A stretch of 64,000 nucleotides of DNA from Methylophilaceae bacterium (GTDB lineage Bacteria; Pseudomonadota; Gammaproteobacteria; Burkholderiales; Methylophilaceae), in assembly GCA_013141125.1 (NCBI GenBank), contig JABFRO010000001.1, forward strand, positions 1,860,001 through 1,924,000. Direction: 5' to 3'. The number at the start of each line of letters is the position of its first letter. The first letter of the stretch is position 1. The notes beneath the pieces are model-generated. The model was not told where the DNA came from and searched no databases. It was given only the letters and a program-made list of their open reading frames with translations. Shown here one piece after another: positions 1 to 8,988 of this stretch. The position numbers and the translations under genes are program-made.

Positions 1-673
1 CATTGATATTCAGGGTGAAAACGGTGGTTTATTACCTACACCCGAGTGGAAAGCGAGACGTTGGAAAAAATTATGGTATCCGGGAGAAACCGTAATTGTC
101 GGCATCGGTCAAGGTTATACGCTGGTTACGCCCATGCAATTGGCACAGGCCACAGCCACATTAGCCAATAACGGCGTGGCCACCCGCCCGCACCTGGTGA
201 CGAGTATTCAGGAAAATAGTAGCGGCTTGGTTCACCCGGTACCGATCATCAACATGGATAGAGTGCCGTTGCAACCCTCCAATATTGCCATTGTGAAACA
301 GGGCATGATGGATGTTACGCAGCCGGGAGGAACGGCATCCAGCGTTGGTGCTGGCAGCGCATATCTGATTGCAGCAAAAACCGGCACGGCGCAAGTCGTA
401 GGTATGCGTCAAAATGAAAAATACAATGCAGGAAAACTGGCTGAACGTCATCGAGACCATGCACTTTTTATCGCTTATGCCCCGGCAGAAAATCCTAAAA
501 TCGCTTTGGCTGTCATTGTGGAAAATGGCGGGCATGGAGGCTCGGCCGCAGGCCCTATCGCGCGCAAAGTAATGGATTATTATCTGCTCGGAAAATCTCC
601 AAATTTAGCGACACCACAAGCTAAAGAGCTAGCAAAACCGCTCCCCGAGCCAATGGAGGAGTTACATGATTAG
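1..673 (+). CDS. mrdA: Penicillin-binding protein 2, C-terminal part (partial)
   Basis: This is the C-terminal end, about 224 residues, of a class B penicillin-binding protein, the transpeptidase that crosslinks peptidoglycan during lateral wall growth. The frame is open from base 2 at the left edge, so the gene begins outside the window; the ATG at 134 is internal. Visible family signatures are GIGQGY followed by TPMQLA near the start and the transpeptidase KTG box in AAKTGTAQ, followed by a typical ALAVIVENGGHGG stretch. The active-site SxxK lies upstream of the window. The stop overlaps the rodA start by 8 bases, the usual mrdA-rodA coupling, which supports PBP2 over the division-specific FtsI. 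Confidence 0.93.
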   Translation, partial: IDIQGENGGLLPTPEWKARRWKKLWYPGETVIVGIGQGYTLVTPMQLAQATATLANNGVATRPHLVTSIQENSSGLVHPVPIINMDRVPLQPSNIAIVKQGMMDVTQPGGTASSVGAGSAYLIAAKTGTAQVVGMRQNEKYNAGKLAERHRDHALFIAYAPAENPKIALAVIVENGGHGGSAAGPIARKVMDYYLLGKSPNLATPQAKELAKPLPEPMEELHD

Positions 674-1760
674 TGCATTTATAAAACGTGTTCTCTATCA
701 TATTGATGGTTTTCTCATGGGGTGTTTGCTACTGGGGATGCTGGTCGGGCTCTGTGTGCTATACAGCGCTTCCGGGCAAAGTCTTGAACGTGTAGGTGCG
801 CAAATGGCTAATATGGCAGCTGCACTTGCTGTGATGTGGGTAGCCGCTAATATTGCACCGCAGATTCTGGAGCGCTTTGCGCTTCCGCTGTATATTCTGG
901 GAGTTTTGCTGTTATTGGGTGTATTTTTATTTGGCGGAATCAGTCATGGAGCCAGACGCTGGCTGAACCTGGGCATTGTCACCATACAGCCTTCAGAGCT
1001 GATGAAGATCGCCATGCCCATGTTGTTGGCCTGGTATTTCGCCAAGCGTGAAGCGAGCCTGAGAATGTCGGATTATGCGATTGCAGCCTTGTTATTGCTG
1101 ATCCCCGTTGGCTTCATCCTGAAACAACCTGATCTGGGAACCTCGTTACTTATCGCGGCATCCGGTTTTTATGTGCTGTTTCTGGCAGGACTAAGTTTGC
1201 GCCTAATCCTCGGCGCCGGCGTTTTGATAGGCGCATCGGCACCGATACTATGGTCACATTTGCACGACTATCAACAACGTCGCATCCAGATTTTATTTGA
1301 TCCCTCTCAGGATCCGCTAGGTGCGGGTTATCACACCATACAAGCCACGATTGCCCTGGGTTCTGGCGGCGTGGCCGGAAAAGGCTGGCTACATGGCACA
1401 CAAGCGCAACTGGATTTTTTACCCGAACGCACCACGGACTTTATTTTCGCGGTTTTTGGTGAGGAGTTCGGGCTGTTGGGAAATTTATTGCTGCTGCTGC
1501 TTTTTTCATTGATTATCGGACGCGGTCTGGTCATCGCCGCTCAAGCGCAGAATACATTCAATCGGTTACTAGCGGGAAGCATCACACTTACTTTTTCTAC
1601 CTATGTTTTCGTCAATATTGGTATGGTGAGTGGCATACTGCCAGTTGTTGGCGTGCCATTACCTTTGATTAGCTATGGCGGCACTTCCTTAGTGACACTA
1701 ATGCTGGGTTTTGGTATTTTGATGAGTATACATACAAACAAAAAACTGGTAACTGCCTGA
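666..1760 (+). CDS. rodA: Rod shape-determining protein RodA, SEDS glycosyltransferase
   Basis: Encodes a 364-residue polytopic inner-membrane protein of the SEDS family, which polymerises lipid II into glycan strands in the elongasome together with PBP2. About ten hydrophobic segments are visible. Conserved stretches include QPSELMKIAMP, the GSGGVAGKGW loop and LPERTTDFIFAVFGEE, whose aspartate corresponds to the catalytic one in the family. The C-terminal LPLISYGGTS motif is also typical. The start ATG overlaps the end of mrdA, and the stop TGA shares a base with the rlpA start, so translation of the three genes is probably coupled. Confidence 0.95.
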   Translation: MISAFIKRVLYHIDGFLMGCLLLGMLVGLCVLYSASGQSLERVGAQMANMAAALAVMWVAANIAPQILERFALPLYILGVLLLLGVFLFGGISHGARRWLNLGIVTIQPSELMKIAMPMLLAWYFAKREASLRMSDYAIAALLLLIPVGFILKQPDLGTSLLIAASGFYVLFLAGLSLRLILGAGVLIGASAPILWSHLHDYQQRRIQILFDPSQDPLGAGYHTIQATIALGSGGVAGKGWLHGTQAQLDFLPERTTDFIFAVFGEEFGLLGNLLLLLLFSLIIGRGLVIAAQAQNTFNRLLAGSITLTFSTYVFVNIGMVSGILPVVGVPLPLISYGGTSLVTLMLGFGILMSIHTNKKLVTA

Positions 1761-2731
1761 TGAACACAAAAATCGTAAACTTAAACTACTATACTTTACT
1801 GAAGTGTTTGCTGATTATCGTACTAGGGTTGCAGCTTGCAGCTTGCAGCAGCAATAAAACAAAACCCACATCTGACTCCGCAAGCTCTGCCAGCAAACCA
1901 GCAATAGGCAGCAAACGTGGCGGTTATTATCTGGATGATGGCCCGGGTGATAATCCGCCCGCCAATATTGATGCCATACCCGATGCAGTGCCGCGCGTGG
2001 AAACGCCGCTGGATCGCGCCAATCGTCCTTATGTAGCACTCGGCAAATCCTACACGCCTTCCACCATATACAAACCATATAAGGCACGTGGCGTTGCCTC
2101 ATGGTATGGCAAGCGTTATCACGGACAGAAAACCTCCAGTGGCGAGGTGTATGACATGTATGCTATGACCGGCGCACATACCACATTGACTTTACCCAGC
2201 TATGCCAAGGTAACCAATCCGGCGAACGGTCGCTCTGTGATAGTGCGCATCAATGACCGCGGACCGTTTCATAGTGAGCGTCTGATTGATTTGTCATATG
2301 CTGCGGCCTACAAATTACGCTTGCAAAATGGCGGTAGCGGAATTGTCGATGTTGAGGCGATTAATCTCAGCACCAATGCAGGGTCAGCCAAACCAATTTC
2401 CGAGCTTGCCAAACCAGCGTTCGTTGCAGCAAACAACCTACCCTCATCAACGAGCGGCCTAACTACGCCAATTAGTACGCCTTACGCAGAAATGGCCAAA
2501 GGTAGCTATGTGCAAGTGGGTGCTTTCAAATTCAAGGAAAATGCGGAACTATTGCGCGAGAAGCTGATACGGCAGAATCTCACGGAAAATACCGCCACGG
2601 AGAGCTGGTATAATGCGGGCTTATACCGTGTACGGCTTGGCACTTATCCCTCACGTCAGGATGCTGAAAAAGCGGCGGCCAAAATCCGGCAAGCGCTAAG
2701 CACATCCGCCATCGTAATCAACCAACCTTAG
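1760..2731 (+). CDS. rlpA: RlpA-family septal ring lytic transglycosylase, lipoprotein with SPOR domain
   Basis: A 323-residue outer-membrane lipoprotein. The N-terminus has a hydrophobic signal ending in the lipobox LAAC (Cys29). A double-psi beta-barrel follows at about residues 112-200 with GVASWYGKRYHG, a conserved histidine in GAHTTLTLPS and a conserved aspartate in VRINDRGPF, the two residues required for cleavage of denuded glycan in studied RlpA proteins. A SPOR domain at about 247-322 (YVQVGAFKFKENAELL) should bind stem-peptide-free glycan at septa. It sits between rodA and dacA, as in many Proteobacteria. Confidence 0.93.
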   Translation: MNTKIVNLNYYTLLKCLLIIVLGLQLAACSSNKTKPTSDSASSASKPAIGSKRGGYYLDDGPGDNPPANIDAIPDAVPRVETPLDRANRPYVALGKSYTPSTIYKPYKARGVASWYGKRYHGQKTSSGEVYDMYAMTGAHTTLTLPSYAKVTNPANGRSVIVRINDRGPFHSERLIDLSYAAAYKLRLQNGGSGIVDVEAINLSTNAGSAKPISELAKPAFVAANNLPSSTSGLTTPISTPYAEMAKGSYVQVGAFKFKENAELLREKLIRQNLTENTATESWYNAGLYRVRLGTYPSRQDAEKAAAKIRQALSTSAIVINQP

Positions 2732-2743
2732 GCTTTAAAATTC

Positions 2744-3883
2744 ATGCGTTTACTTACTCTTTTTTCAGCTTCTGTTTTATTGGCATTTTTTTCTACAACC
2801 ACGCTTGCGGCAGAGGTCGCGCCAGCCCCAGTTCTGGCTGCAAAAGCTTATTTACTGCGTGATTTCAATAGCAACAAAATCATTGCCCGACAGACGGATG
2901 AAATGCGGGTAGAGCCGGCCTCACTCACCAAACTAATGACCGCTTACCTGGTTTTCAAAGCCCTGAAAAATGGTCATCTACAACTGACACAAGTTTTGCC
3001 AGTCAGTGTTAAGGCATGGAAGGTGGAAGGCTCAAAAATGTTCATTGAGCCAAACAAACCGGTAATCGTAGATGAGCTGCTACACGGCATGATTATTCAA
3101 TCCGGCAATGACGCTTCCATTACACTGGCAGAAGGCGTGGCAAGCTCGGAGGAGTTATTTGCACAAATGATGAATAAGGAAGCGGCCAATTTGGGTATGA
3201 GTAAAACCCATTTCATGAATGCTACCGGCCTACCAGATACCCAACATTTCACTACGGCCTATGATCTTTCCTTGTTGGCCGCTGCGCTGATTCGCGATTT
3301 TCCGGATCAGTACAAGCGTTTATACGCCATCAAGGAATACACCTACAACAACATTACCCAACCCAACCGCAATCGCCTGTTGTGGCTGGATCCTTATGTT
3401 GACGGCATGAAAACCGGGCATACAGAGTCAGCCGGTTATTGCCTGGTTACTTCTGCAAAGCGTGGTGCTACGCGCCTGATTTCAGTGGTTTTAGGCACCA
3501 CTTCAGAAACCGCGCGCGCGATTGAAAGCCAGAAGCTGCTCAATTACGGTTTTCAATTTTATGAGTCAAATTTGGTTTACAAACGTAACCAAGCCATCAA
3601 TAGCTTAAAAGTATGGAAAGGCCAGGACAGCACGCTAGCGACTACCGTTGCAAATGATCTCTACCTGACCTTGCCTAAAGGCGAGTATATGCGTGTTAAA
3701 GTGAAAATAAGCAGCAAACAGCCGCTCATCGCTCCCATTAATGCCGGGCAGGAAATTGGTGCAATTCAATTTTTTCTGGATGATAAAATTATAGATGAAC
3801 GCAAATTGGTCGCCGCTAAAAAAGTAGAAGTTGCCGGTTTGTTTGGTCGTATGTGGGATGGTATCAAACTTAAATTTGAATAA
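2744..3883 (+). CDS. dacA: D-alanyl-D-alanine carboxypeptidase (PBP5/6 family)
   Basis: A 379-residue periplasmic, membrane-anchored class C penicillin-binding protein that removes the terminal D-Ala from pentapeptide stems. A cleavable signal peptide ends at about residue 22 (TTTLAA). The three active-site boxes are present: SLTK, SGN (IQSGNDAS) and KTG (DGMKTGHTESAG). The second domain is followed by a short amphipathic C-terminal helix (LFGRMWDGIKLKF) of the kind that anchors PBP5 to the membrane. It starts 12 bases after rlpA. The symbol dacA is by position and similarity; dacC would be an equivalent name. Confidence 0.94.
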   Translation: MRLLTLFSASVLLAFFSTTTLAAEVAPAPVLAAKAYLLRDFNSNKIIARQTDEMRVEPASLTKLMTAYLVFKALKNGHLQLTQVLPVSVKAWKVEGSKMFIEPNKPVIVDELLHGMIIQSGNDASITLAEGVASSEELFAQMMNKEAANLGMSKTHFMNATGLPDTQHFTTAYDLSLLAAALIRDFPDQYKRLYAIKEYTYNNITQPNRNRLLWLDPYVDGMKTGHTESAGYCLVTSAKRGATRLISVVLGTTSETARAIESQKLLNYGFQFYESNLVYKRNQAINSLKVWKGQDSTLATTVANDLYLTLPKGEYMRVKVKISSKQPLIAPINAGQEIGAIQFFLDDKIIDERKLVAAKKVEVAGLFGRMWDGIKLKFE

Positions 3884-3900
3884 AAGCGCCTAAATCAACC

Positions 3901-4777
3901 ATGAGCCAAATCGTCTATTTAAATGGCCAATTTCTGCCCATGTCACAGGCTTATGTACCGGTGCTGGATAGAGGCTTCATTTTCGGCGATGGCGCTTATG
4001 AAGTGATTCCGGTTTACTCCGGCCATCCATTCAGGCTGCGTGAGCATTTGCAAAGGCTGGCCAACAGTCTTGCAAGCTTGCAACTCATCAACCTTTACTC
4101 ACTGGATGAATGGGAAAAACTGGTATTGGAATTAGTGAAACGCAACCCACCAGCCAAAGATAACGAGCTTCAGGATCAATCGCTGTATTTGCACATCACA
4201 CGCGGCGTGGCACCGCGCGACCAAGCTTTCCCCAAAGGTGTGCGACCCACCGTTTTTATGATGAGTAATCCGCTGCTTACACCATCAAAACAGCAATGTG
4301 AACAAGGCGTGGCGGCTATAAGTACAGTAGATAATCGTTGGGATCGCTGTGACATCAAGGCTATTTCGCTATTAGCTAATGTGTTGTTGCGGCAAAAAGC
4401 GGTCGAAGCTGGCGCGATTGAAAGCGTACTATTTCGTGACGGCATTCTCACCGAAGGCGCTGCAAGCAATATATTTGCTGTAGAAAAAGGCGTTATTCTA
4501 GCTCCCCCCCAAAGACAATCATTTATTGCCTGGCATCACCTATGATCTGATTCTGGAACTGGCCGCAGCAAATGCAATTCCCGTAGAAATTGGCTATTTT
4601 ACAGAGGCACGTATCCGTGCGGCAGATGAACTTTGGATCAGCTCATCCAGCAAGGAAATACTGGCGATTACCAGTCTGGATGGCAAGTTCATTGCTAACG
4701 GCAAGCCCGGTCGCCTGTTTCACCGTATGTATAGCCTGTATCAGGATTACAAAAACAATGTCATGCGTAGCATGTAA
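3901..4777 (+). pseudogene. dat: D-amino-acid aminotransferase, interrupted by a frameshift in a C7 run
   Basis: A class IV PLP aminotransferase that interconverts D-alanine and D-glutamate for peptidoglycan. The first part (3901-4545) runs through the family features GDGAYEVIPVY, the PLP lysine region DIKAISLLANVLLRQKA and EGAASNIFAV, then goes out of frame. A second frame continues to 4777 with LPGITYDLILELA and LWISSSSKEILAIT. At 4504-4510 there are seven C residues; six would give ...LAPPKDNHLLPGITYD... and one 291-residue protein, the normal family length. So one extra C breaks the gene. It is either a sequencing error, a real loss or a slippery tract. Neighbours dacA and ybeD are intact. 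Confidence 0.87.
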
Positions 4778-4809
4778 CGCAACAGGCGGCTGCTTGAATA
4801 GGAGGAGAA

Positions 4810-5079
4810 ATGATGACAGATGAAGATACACTGATTACCTTTCCTTGCAATTTCCCCATTAAGGTGATGGGTGAAACGCGCGATGATTTTTCTGCGACTA
4901 TAGTTGCCGCCATTCATAGCCTGGTGCCGAGTTTTGATGCCAGCCTTGTTGAAATGCGCGCCAGCTCCGGCGGCAAATATATCAGCCTGACTTGCACGGT
5001 TTTCGTCACATCAAAACCGCAACTCGACGACATCTACCGCCTGCTGACTTCGCACCCACTGGTTAAAGTCGTCCTCTAA
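4810..5079 (+). CDS. ybeD: YbeD/DUF493 family protein
   Basis: An 89-residue cytoplasmic protein of the YbeD family, a small ferredoxin-like/ACT-like fold with no agreed biochemical role. It contains the typical FPIKVMGETRDDF opening and ends near RLLTSHPLVKVVL. A strong Shine-Dalgarno GGAGGAG at 4801-4807 lies before two consecutive ATG codons; the second (4813) has the better spacing and may be used. In many Proteobacteria, as here, it lies between dacA and lipB, which suggests a link to lipoate metabolism or cell-wall genes by association only. Confidence 0.88.
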   Translation: MMTDEDTLITFPCNFPIKVMGETRDDFSATIVAAIHSLVPSFDASLVEMRASSGGKYISLTCTVFVTSKPQLDDIYRLLTSHPLVKVVL

Positions 5080-5088
5080 CACCAAGCA

Positions 5089-5718
5089 ATGCCGCAAAAC
5101 ATACGTGTCCGTCGCCTCGGCCTCACCGATTATGAAACCACTTGGCGCGCCATGCAGACTTTCACTGCTACACGCAATGAATCCACACTGGATGAACTCT
5201 GGCTCACCGAACATCCCCCGGTTTATACGCTAGGCTTGAATCGCCAAAATGTACGCCTACCTGACCGTGCCGAGATTCCCTTGGTTATGGCGGATAGAGG
5301 CGGCAAGATTACCTACCACGGCCCCGGCCAAGTGGTGATTTATGTGCTGATAGACCTCAAACGTAAAGAACTTGGCCTGCGGCAATTGGTGAGTGGTCTG
5401 GAACACATGGTTATCAGCTTGCTAGCAAAATCGGGGGTGACGGCGCTTACCCGCGCCGGAGCGCCAGGCGTTTATGTGGAAAACTGCAAAATTGCATCAT
5501 TGGGTCTACGGCTAAAAAATCATTGCTGTTATCACGGGCTAGCACTGAATATAGATATGGATCTAAGCCCGTTTCAAGCGATAGACCCCTGCGGCTATCA
5601 AGGTTTGCAAATCACGCAGACGCGTAGCTTAGGCTTGAATCTGAGCGCACAAGAAGCGGGAGATGTGCTGCTGGGAAAGTTTATGAAAATTTTTGACTAT
5701 ACGGAAAACCCTGTATGA
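5089..5718 (+). CDS. lipB: Octanoyltransferase LipB
   Basis: Transfers the octanoyl group from acyl carrier protein to the lipoyl domains of 2-oxoacid dehydrogenases and GcvH, the first step of lipoate assembly. The 209-residue length is usual. The [12 protein letters not shown] signature is at about 70-81. The acyl-thioester cysteine is Cys168 in IDPCGYQG and the partner lysine is Lys134 in CKIASLGLR, corresponding to the catalytic Cys/Lys dyad of the family. The gene overlaps lipA by four bases (ATGA), so both should be co-translated. Confidence 0.96.
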   Translation: MPQNIRVRRLGLTDYETTWRAMQTFTATRNESTLDELWLTEHPPVYTLGLNRQNVRLPDRAEIPLVMADRGGKITYHGPGQVVIYVLIDLKRKELGLRQLVSGLEHMVISLLAKSGVTALTRAGAPGVYVENCKIASLGLRLKNHCCYHGLALNIDMDLSPFQAIDPCGYQGLQITQTRSLGLNLSAQEAGDVLLGKFMKIFDYTENPV

Positions 5719-6662
5719 CTGATCGAACCAGTAGCAAAGAGCCAGGTGCCAAGCAAACCGGTGCGGAAAAAACAGCGCGTATCCCGATTAAAATCATTCC
5801 ACAGCCCGCCTTGCGCAAGCCGCAATGGATACGCATGAAAGTACCGGATAGCCCGCGCTTTCAGCAGATCAAGCAAATTCTGCGTGAAAACAAACTACAT
5901 ACTGTGTGCGAGGAAGCCACTTGCCCCAATATCGGTGAATGCTTTAGCAGCGGCACCGCCACCTTCATGATTTTAGGCGACATTTGCACCCGGCGCTGTC
6001 CGTTTTGTGATGTCGCGCACGGCAAACCGCTCGCGCCGGATGCTTCTGAGCCAGAAAATCTGGCACGTACCATCGCCGCCATGCAGCTGAAATATGTAGT
6101 GATTACCAGTGTAGATAGAGACGATTTACGCGATGGCGGCGCGCAGCATTTTGCCGACTGCATCCAGGCCGTACGCGCCCAATCGCCCGCCATTAAAATA
6201 GAGATTCTGGTACCGGATTTCCGTGGCCGCTTGGATATAGCCATCGCCATCCTGCAACAAGCACCGCCCGATGTAATGAACCACAATCTGGAAACCGTGC
6301 CGCGCCTATATAAACAAGCACGCCCCGGTGCAGACTTTCACAACTCACTGCAATTACTTAAAGAGTTTCGCACGCTACATCCCAATGTCCCTACCAAATC
6401 CGGCCTGATGCTGGGTTTGGGCGAAACCGATGCAGAAATTCTGCAAGTCATGCAAAATCTACGCGATCACGATGTCACCATGCTCACGCTAGGCCAATAT
6501 CTGCAACCCAGCACCCATCACCTGCCGGTACAACGTTTTGTCACGCCGGATGAATTTGTGGAATTCGAGAAAAAAGCTTTGGCTATGGGTTTCACCCATG
6601 CCGCCTGCGGGCCTATGGTGCGCTCCTCCTATCATGCAGAGAGCCAGGCAGGAATGGTTTGA
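5715..6662 (+). CDS. lipA: Lipoyl synthase LipA
   Basis: A radical SAM enzyme of 315 residues that inserts two sulfur atoms into octanoyl-lysine. Both iron-sulfur clusters are visible: the auxiliary cluster cysteines C65, C70 and C76 ([12 protein letters not shown]) and the radical SAM CxxxCxxC motif C91, C95, C98 (CTRRCPFC). The C-terminal RSSYHAES carries the conserved serine that ligates the auxiliary cluster. The N-terminal ~30 residues are a polar, poorly conserved extension. It closes the dacA-dat-ybeD-lipB-lipA run and faces priA convergently across 34 bases, in which no terminator hairpin was evident. Confidence 0.97.
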   Translation: MTDRTSSKEPGAKQTGAEKTARIPIKIIPQPALRKPQWIRMKVPDSPRFQQIKQILRENKLHTVCEEATCPNIGECFSSGTATFMILGDICTRRCPFCDVAHGKPLAPDASEPENLARTIAAMQLKYVVITSVDRDDLRDGGAQHFADCIQAVRAQSPAIKIEILVPDFRGRLDIAIAILQQAPPDVMNHNLETVPRLYKQARPGADFHNSLQLLKEFRTLHPNVPTKSGLMLGLGETDAEILQVMQNLRDHDVTMLTLGQYLQPSTHHLPVQRFVTPDEFVEFEKKALAMGFTHAACGPMVRSSYHAESQAGMV

Positions 6663-6696
6663 AAAGTTGTGATTTGCATCGCCAATGCCCCATTAC

Positions 6697-8895
6697 TTAA
6701 AATTCCAATGGATCTACATCTACGCTCCATCTCACCTTGGCAGCTGAATTGCAGCCTCGCAATTCCGGCACCAAATTTCTCAGTAAAATTTGTAATGACT
6801 GGCGACTATTAGCCTGCATTAATAACTGTCCGCGCTCCATATTTTTCAAGCGCTGCATGTGCGGGCGGGTGGGATCATAAACCATGACATTTTGCGTTAT
6901 CAGGCGTGCGCTATCCGCAGCTTGTTGCAAAAAGCGCTGTACCTGGTTGAAATCATTGGCCTCCGCGCGCAGCAAAGCCAGATAGGCAAACGGCGGAAAC
7001 TGGCAGATTTTGCGCTCGTGTAATAACTCATCGCTATAGGCCACATAATCCTGCGTGCGCAAGGCATTAAACAAGGCATGATCTGGATGCGCAGTTTGAA
7101 TCAGCACTTCACCCGCTTTATCTGCACGGCCTGCACGGCCTGCCACCTGCATGAGCTGGGCGAATAGATGCTCCGAAGTGCGGAAATCCGGGCTGAACAA
7201 GGCGCTATCCGTATCAATCACGCCCACCAAAGTGAGGTTGGGGAAATCATGGCCTTTGGCCAGCATTTGCGTCCCAATCAAAATATCCACCTTGCCAGCA
7301 TATATGTCGGTCAACATATCCGATAGCGCATGTTTACGCCGGGTGCTGTCTCTATCTACCCGCAGAATGCGCGCTTGCGGCAACAAGGCCGCCAAGGTCT
7401 GCTCCAGTCGTTGCGTGCCGTGGCCGGTGGGATGCAAATCGGCATTGCCGCAGCTGGGGCATTGTTGTGGAATTTTTTCTTCATGCCCGCAATGATGGCA
7501 GCGTAACTGCCTTTGCCGCAGATGCACTACCAAACGGCTACTACAGCGCGGGCAGGGAGCCATCCAGTGACATGCCGAACATAGCAACACCGGCGCATAG
7601 CCACGGCGATTGATAAACAGCAGGCTTTGTTCCCCGCGTGCCAGGCGATCACGTAGCGCTTCCAGCAAGGTAGATGACAGACCTTCGTAGGTTTGACCTA
7701 GTGCCGTATTAATGCAGCGGATATTGGGCAGCATGGCTTTGGCTACGGCGCGATTATTCAGCGTGAGCAGGCCATATTTATGGGTAGTAGCGTTGTTCCA
7801 GGTTTCCAGCGCAGGCGTGGCGGAGCCAAGCACGATTGGAATGTTGCGGCGTTTGGCACGCATCAAAGCAATATCGCGTGCGTGGTAACGCATGCCATCC
7901 TGTTGTTTATAGGAGCTGTCATGCTCCTCATCCACAATAATCAGGCGCAATTTTGGCAGAGGTGTGAATACGGCGAGACGCGTGCCTATCACAATGCGCG
8001 CCTGGCCAGATTGCGCCAGCCTCCAGTTGAGCAGGCGCTCACTATGCCCTAGATTACTATGCAACAAGGCTAGTTGAAAATCTGGCAGGCGGCTGCGGAA
8101 GCGTGCAATCAGCTGTGGCGTGAGGTTGATTTCCGGCACCAGCACCAATACCTGACTTTCATTATTGGTTAAAGCCGAAAGAATCAAGCGCATATAAACT
8201 TCGGTTTTACCACTGCCGGTGATGCCGTGCAGCAACCAAGGTTTAAAAACATCCACTTGTGCCAGTATAGCGTGCAAGGCTTGCGCTTGATCCGGGTTCA
8301 GATCAGGTTTTACGGAGGGAACTTGTGCCTGGATTCTGGGCGGGGCAAGCACCTGTTTGGCGTTAATCCAACCCGCTTCCTGCATGGCCTGTATGGCTTT
8401 GCGCCAAGTGCTGGACAAAGCGGCTAGTGCGGCTTCATCTACGTCGATGTTTTCCAGCAAAGCAGAAAATAGTCGTCGCTTCACCGCTTGCCGTGCCGGT
8501 ATGGCTTCTAGTCCGGCAAGCAAGCCTGATGGCGTTAAGCTGTAGGCAAACTGTTTGCGCAAAACGACAGGCTCAATCTGCCGCAAGCGCGTAGGTAACG
8601 CCGCCAACAAAGCCTGGCCGTATGGATATTGATAGTAATCGGCGCAAAAACGTAGCAAGGCAAAGCTTTCATGATCCAGCGCTGGCTCATCGGTGAACGC
8701 ATGCAATATGGCTTTTAATTTGTCAGTTGCGATCTCGCTGGAATCTATCCTATCTACCACGATGCCAACCAGTTTGCGTCGCCCGAATGGCACCACCACG
8801 CGGCCACCGATGGTGACTGTAAAACCACCATCCAAATAGTCGAACAAGCAATCCAGCGGCACATCTAATGCAATTTTTAATATAGTCAACGTCAT
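6697..8895 (-). CDS. priA: Primosomal protein N', replication restart helicase PriA
   Basis: A 732-residue superfamily 2 DNA helicase that recognises stalled forks and reloads the replisome. The N-terminal 3'-DNA-binding domain is followed by the helicase core with Walker A GITGSGKTEVY and the DEEH box (IIVDEEHDSSYKQQDG). A zinc-binding module is seen as CSACHWMAPCPRC and CHHCGHEEKIPQQCPSCG, eight cysteines in CxxC pairs. Motif VI reads QVAGRAGRADKAGEV. It is transcribed divergently from argS across 93 bases. Confidence 0.96.
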   Translation of the reverse strand: MTLTILKIALDVPLDCLFDYLDGGFTVTIGGRVVVPFGRRKLVGIVVDRIDSSEIATDKLKAILHAFTDEPALDHESFALLRFCADYYQYPYGQALLAALPTRLRQIEPVVLRKQFAYSLTPSGLLAGLEAIPARQAVKRRLFSALLENIDVDEAALAALSSTWRKAIQAMQEAGWINAKQVLAPPRIQAQVPSVKPDLNPDQAQALHAILAQVDVFKPWLLHGITGSGKTEVYMRLILSALTNNESQVLVLVPEINLTPQLIARFRSRLPDFQLALLHSNLGHSERLLNWRLAQSGQARIVIGTRLAVFTPLPKLRLIIVDEEHDSSYKQQDGMRYHARDIALMRAKRRNIPIVLGSATPALETWNNATTHKYGLLTLNNRAVAKAMLPNIRCINTALGQTYEGLSSTLLEALRDRLARGEQSLLFINRRGYAPVLLCSACHWMAPCPRCSSRLVVHLRQRQLRCHHCGHEEKIPQQCPSCGNADLHPTGHGTQRLEQTLAALLPQARILRVDRDSTRRKHALSDMLTDIYAGKVDILIGTQMLAKGHDFPNLTLVGVIDTDSALFSPDFRTSEHLFAQLMQVAGRAGRADKAGEVLIQTAHPDHALFNALRTQDYVAYSDELLHERKICQFPPFAYLALLRAEANDFNQVQRFLQQAADSARLITQNVMVYDPTRPHMQRLKNMERGQLLMQANSRQSLQILLRNLVPELRGCNSAAKVRWSVDVDPLEF

Positions 8896-8988
8896 CGAAT
8901 TCGGGTTAATCCGTTATCAGGCTGCAGCTTAGGGTTTCATTAGGTTAAAATATGCGTTTTTACGCAAGAAGATACAGACGGTTCTATT

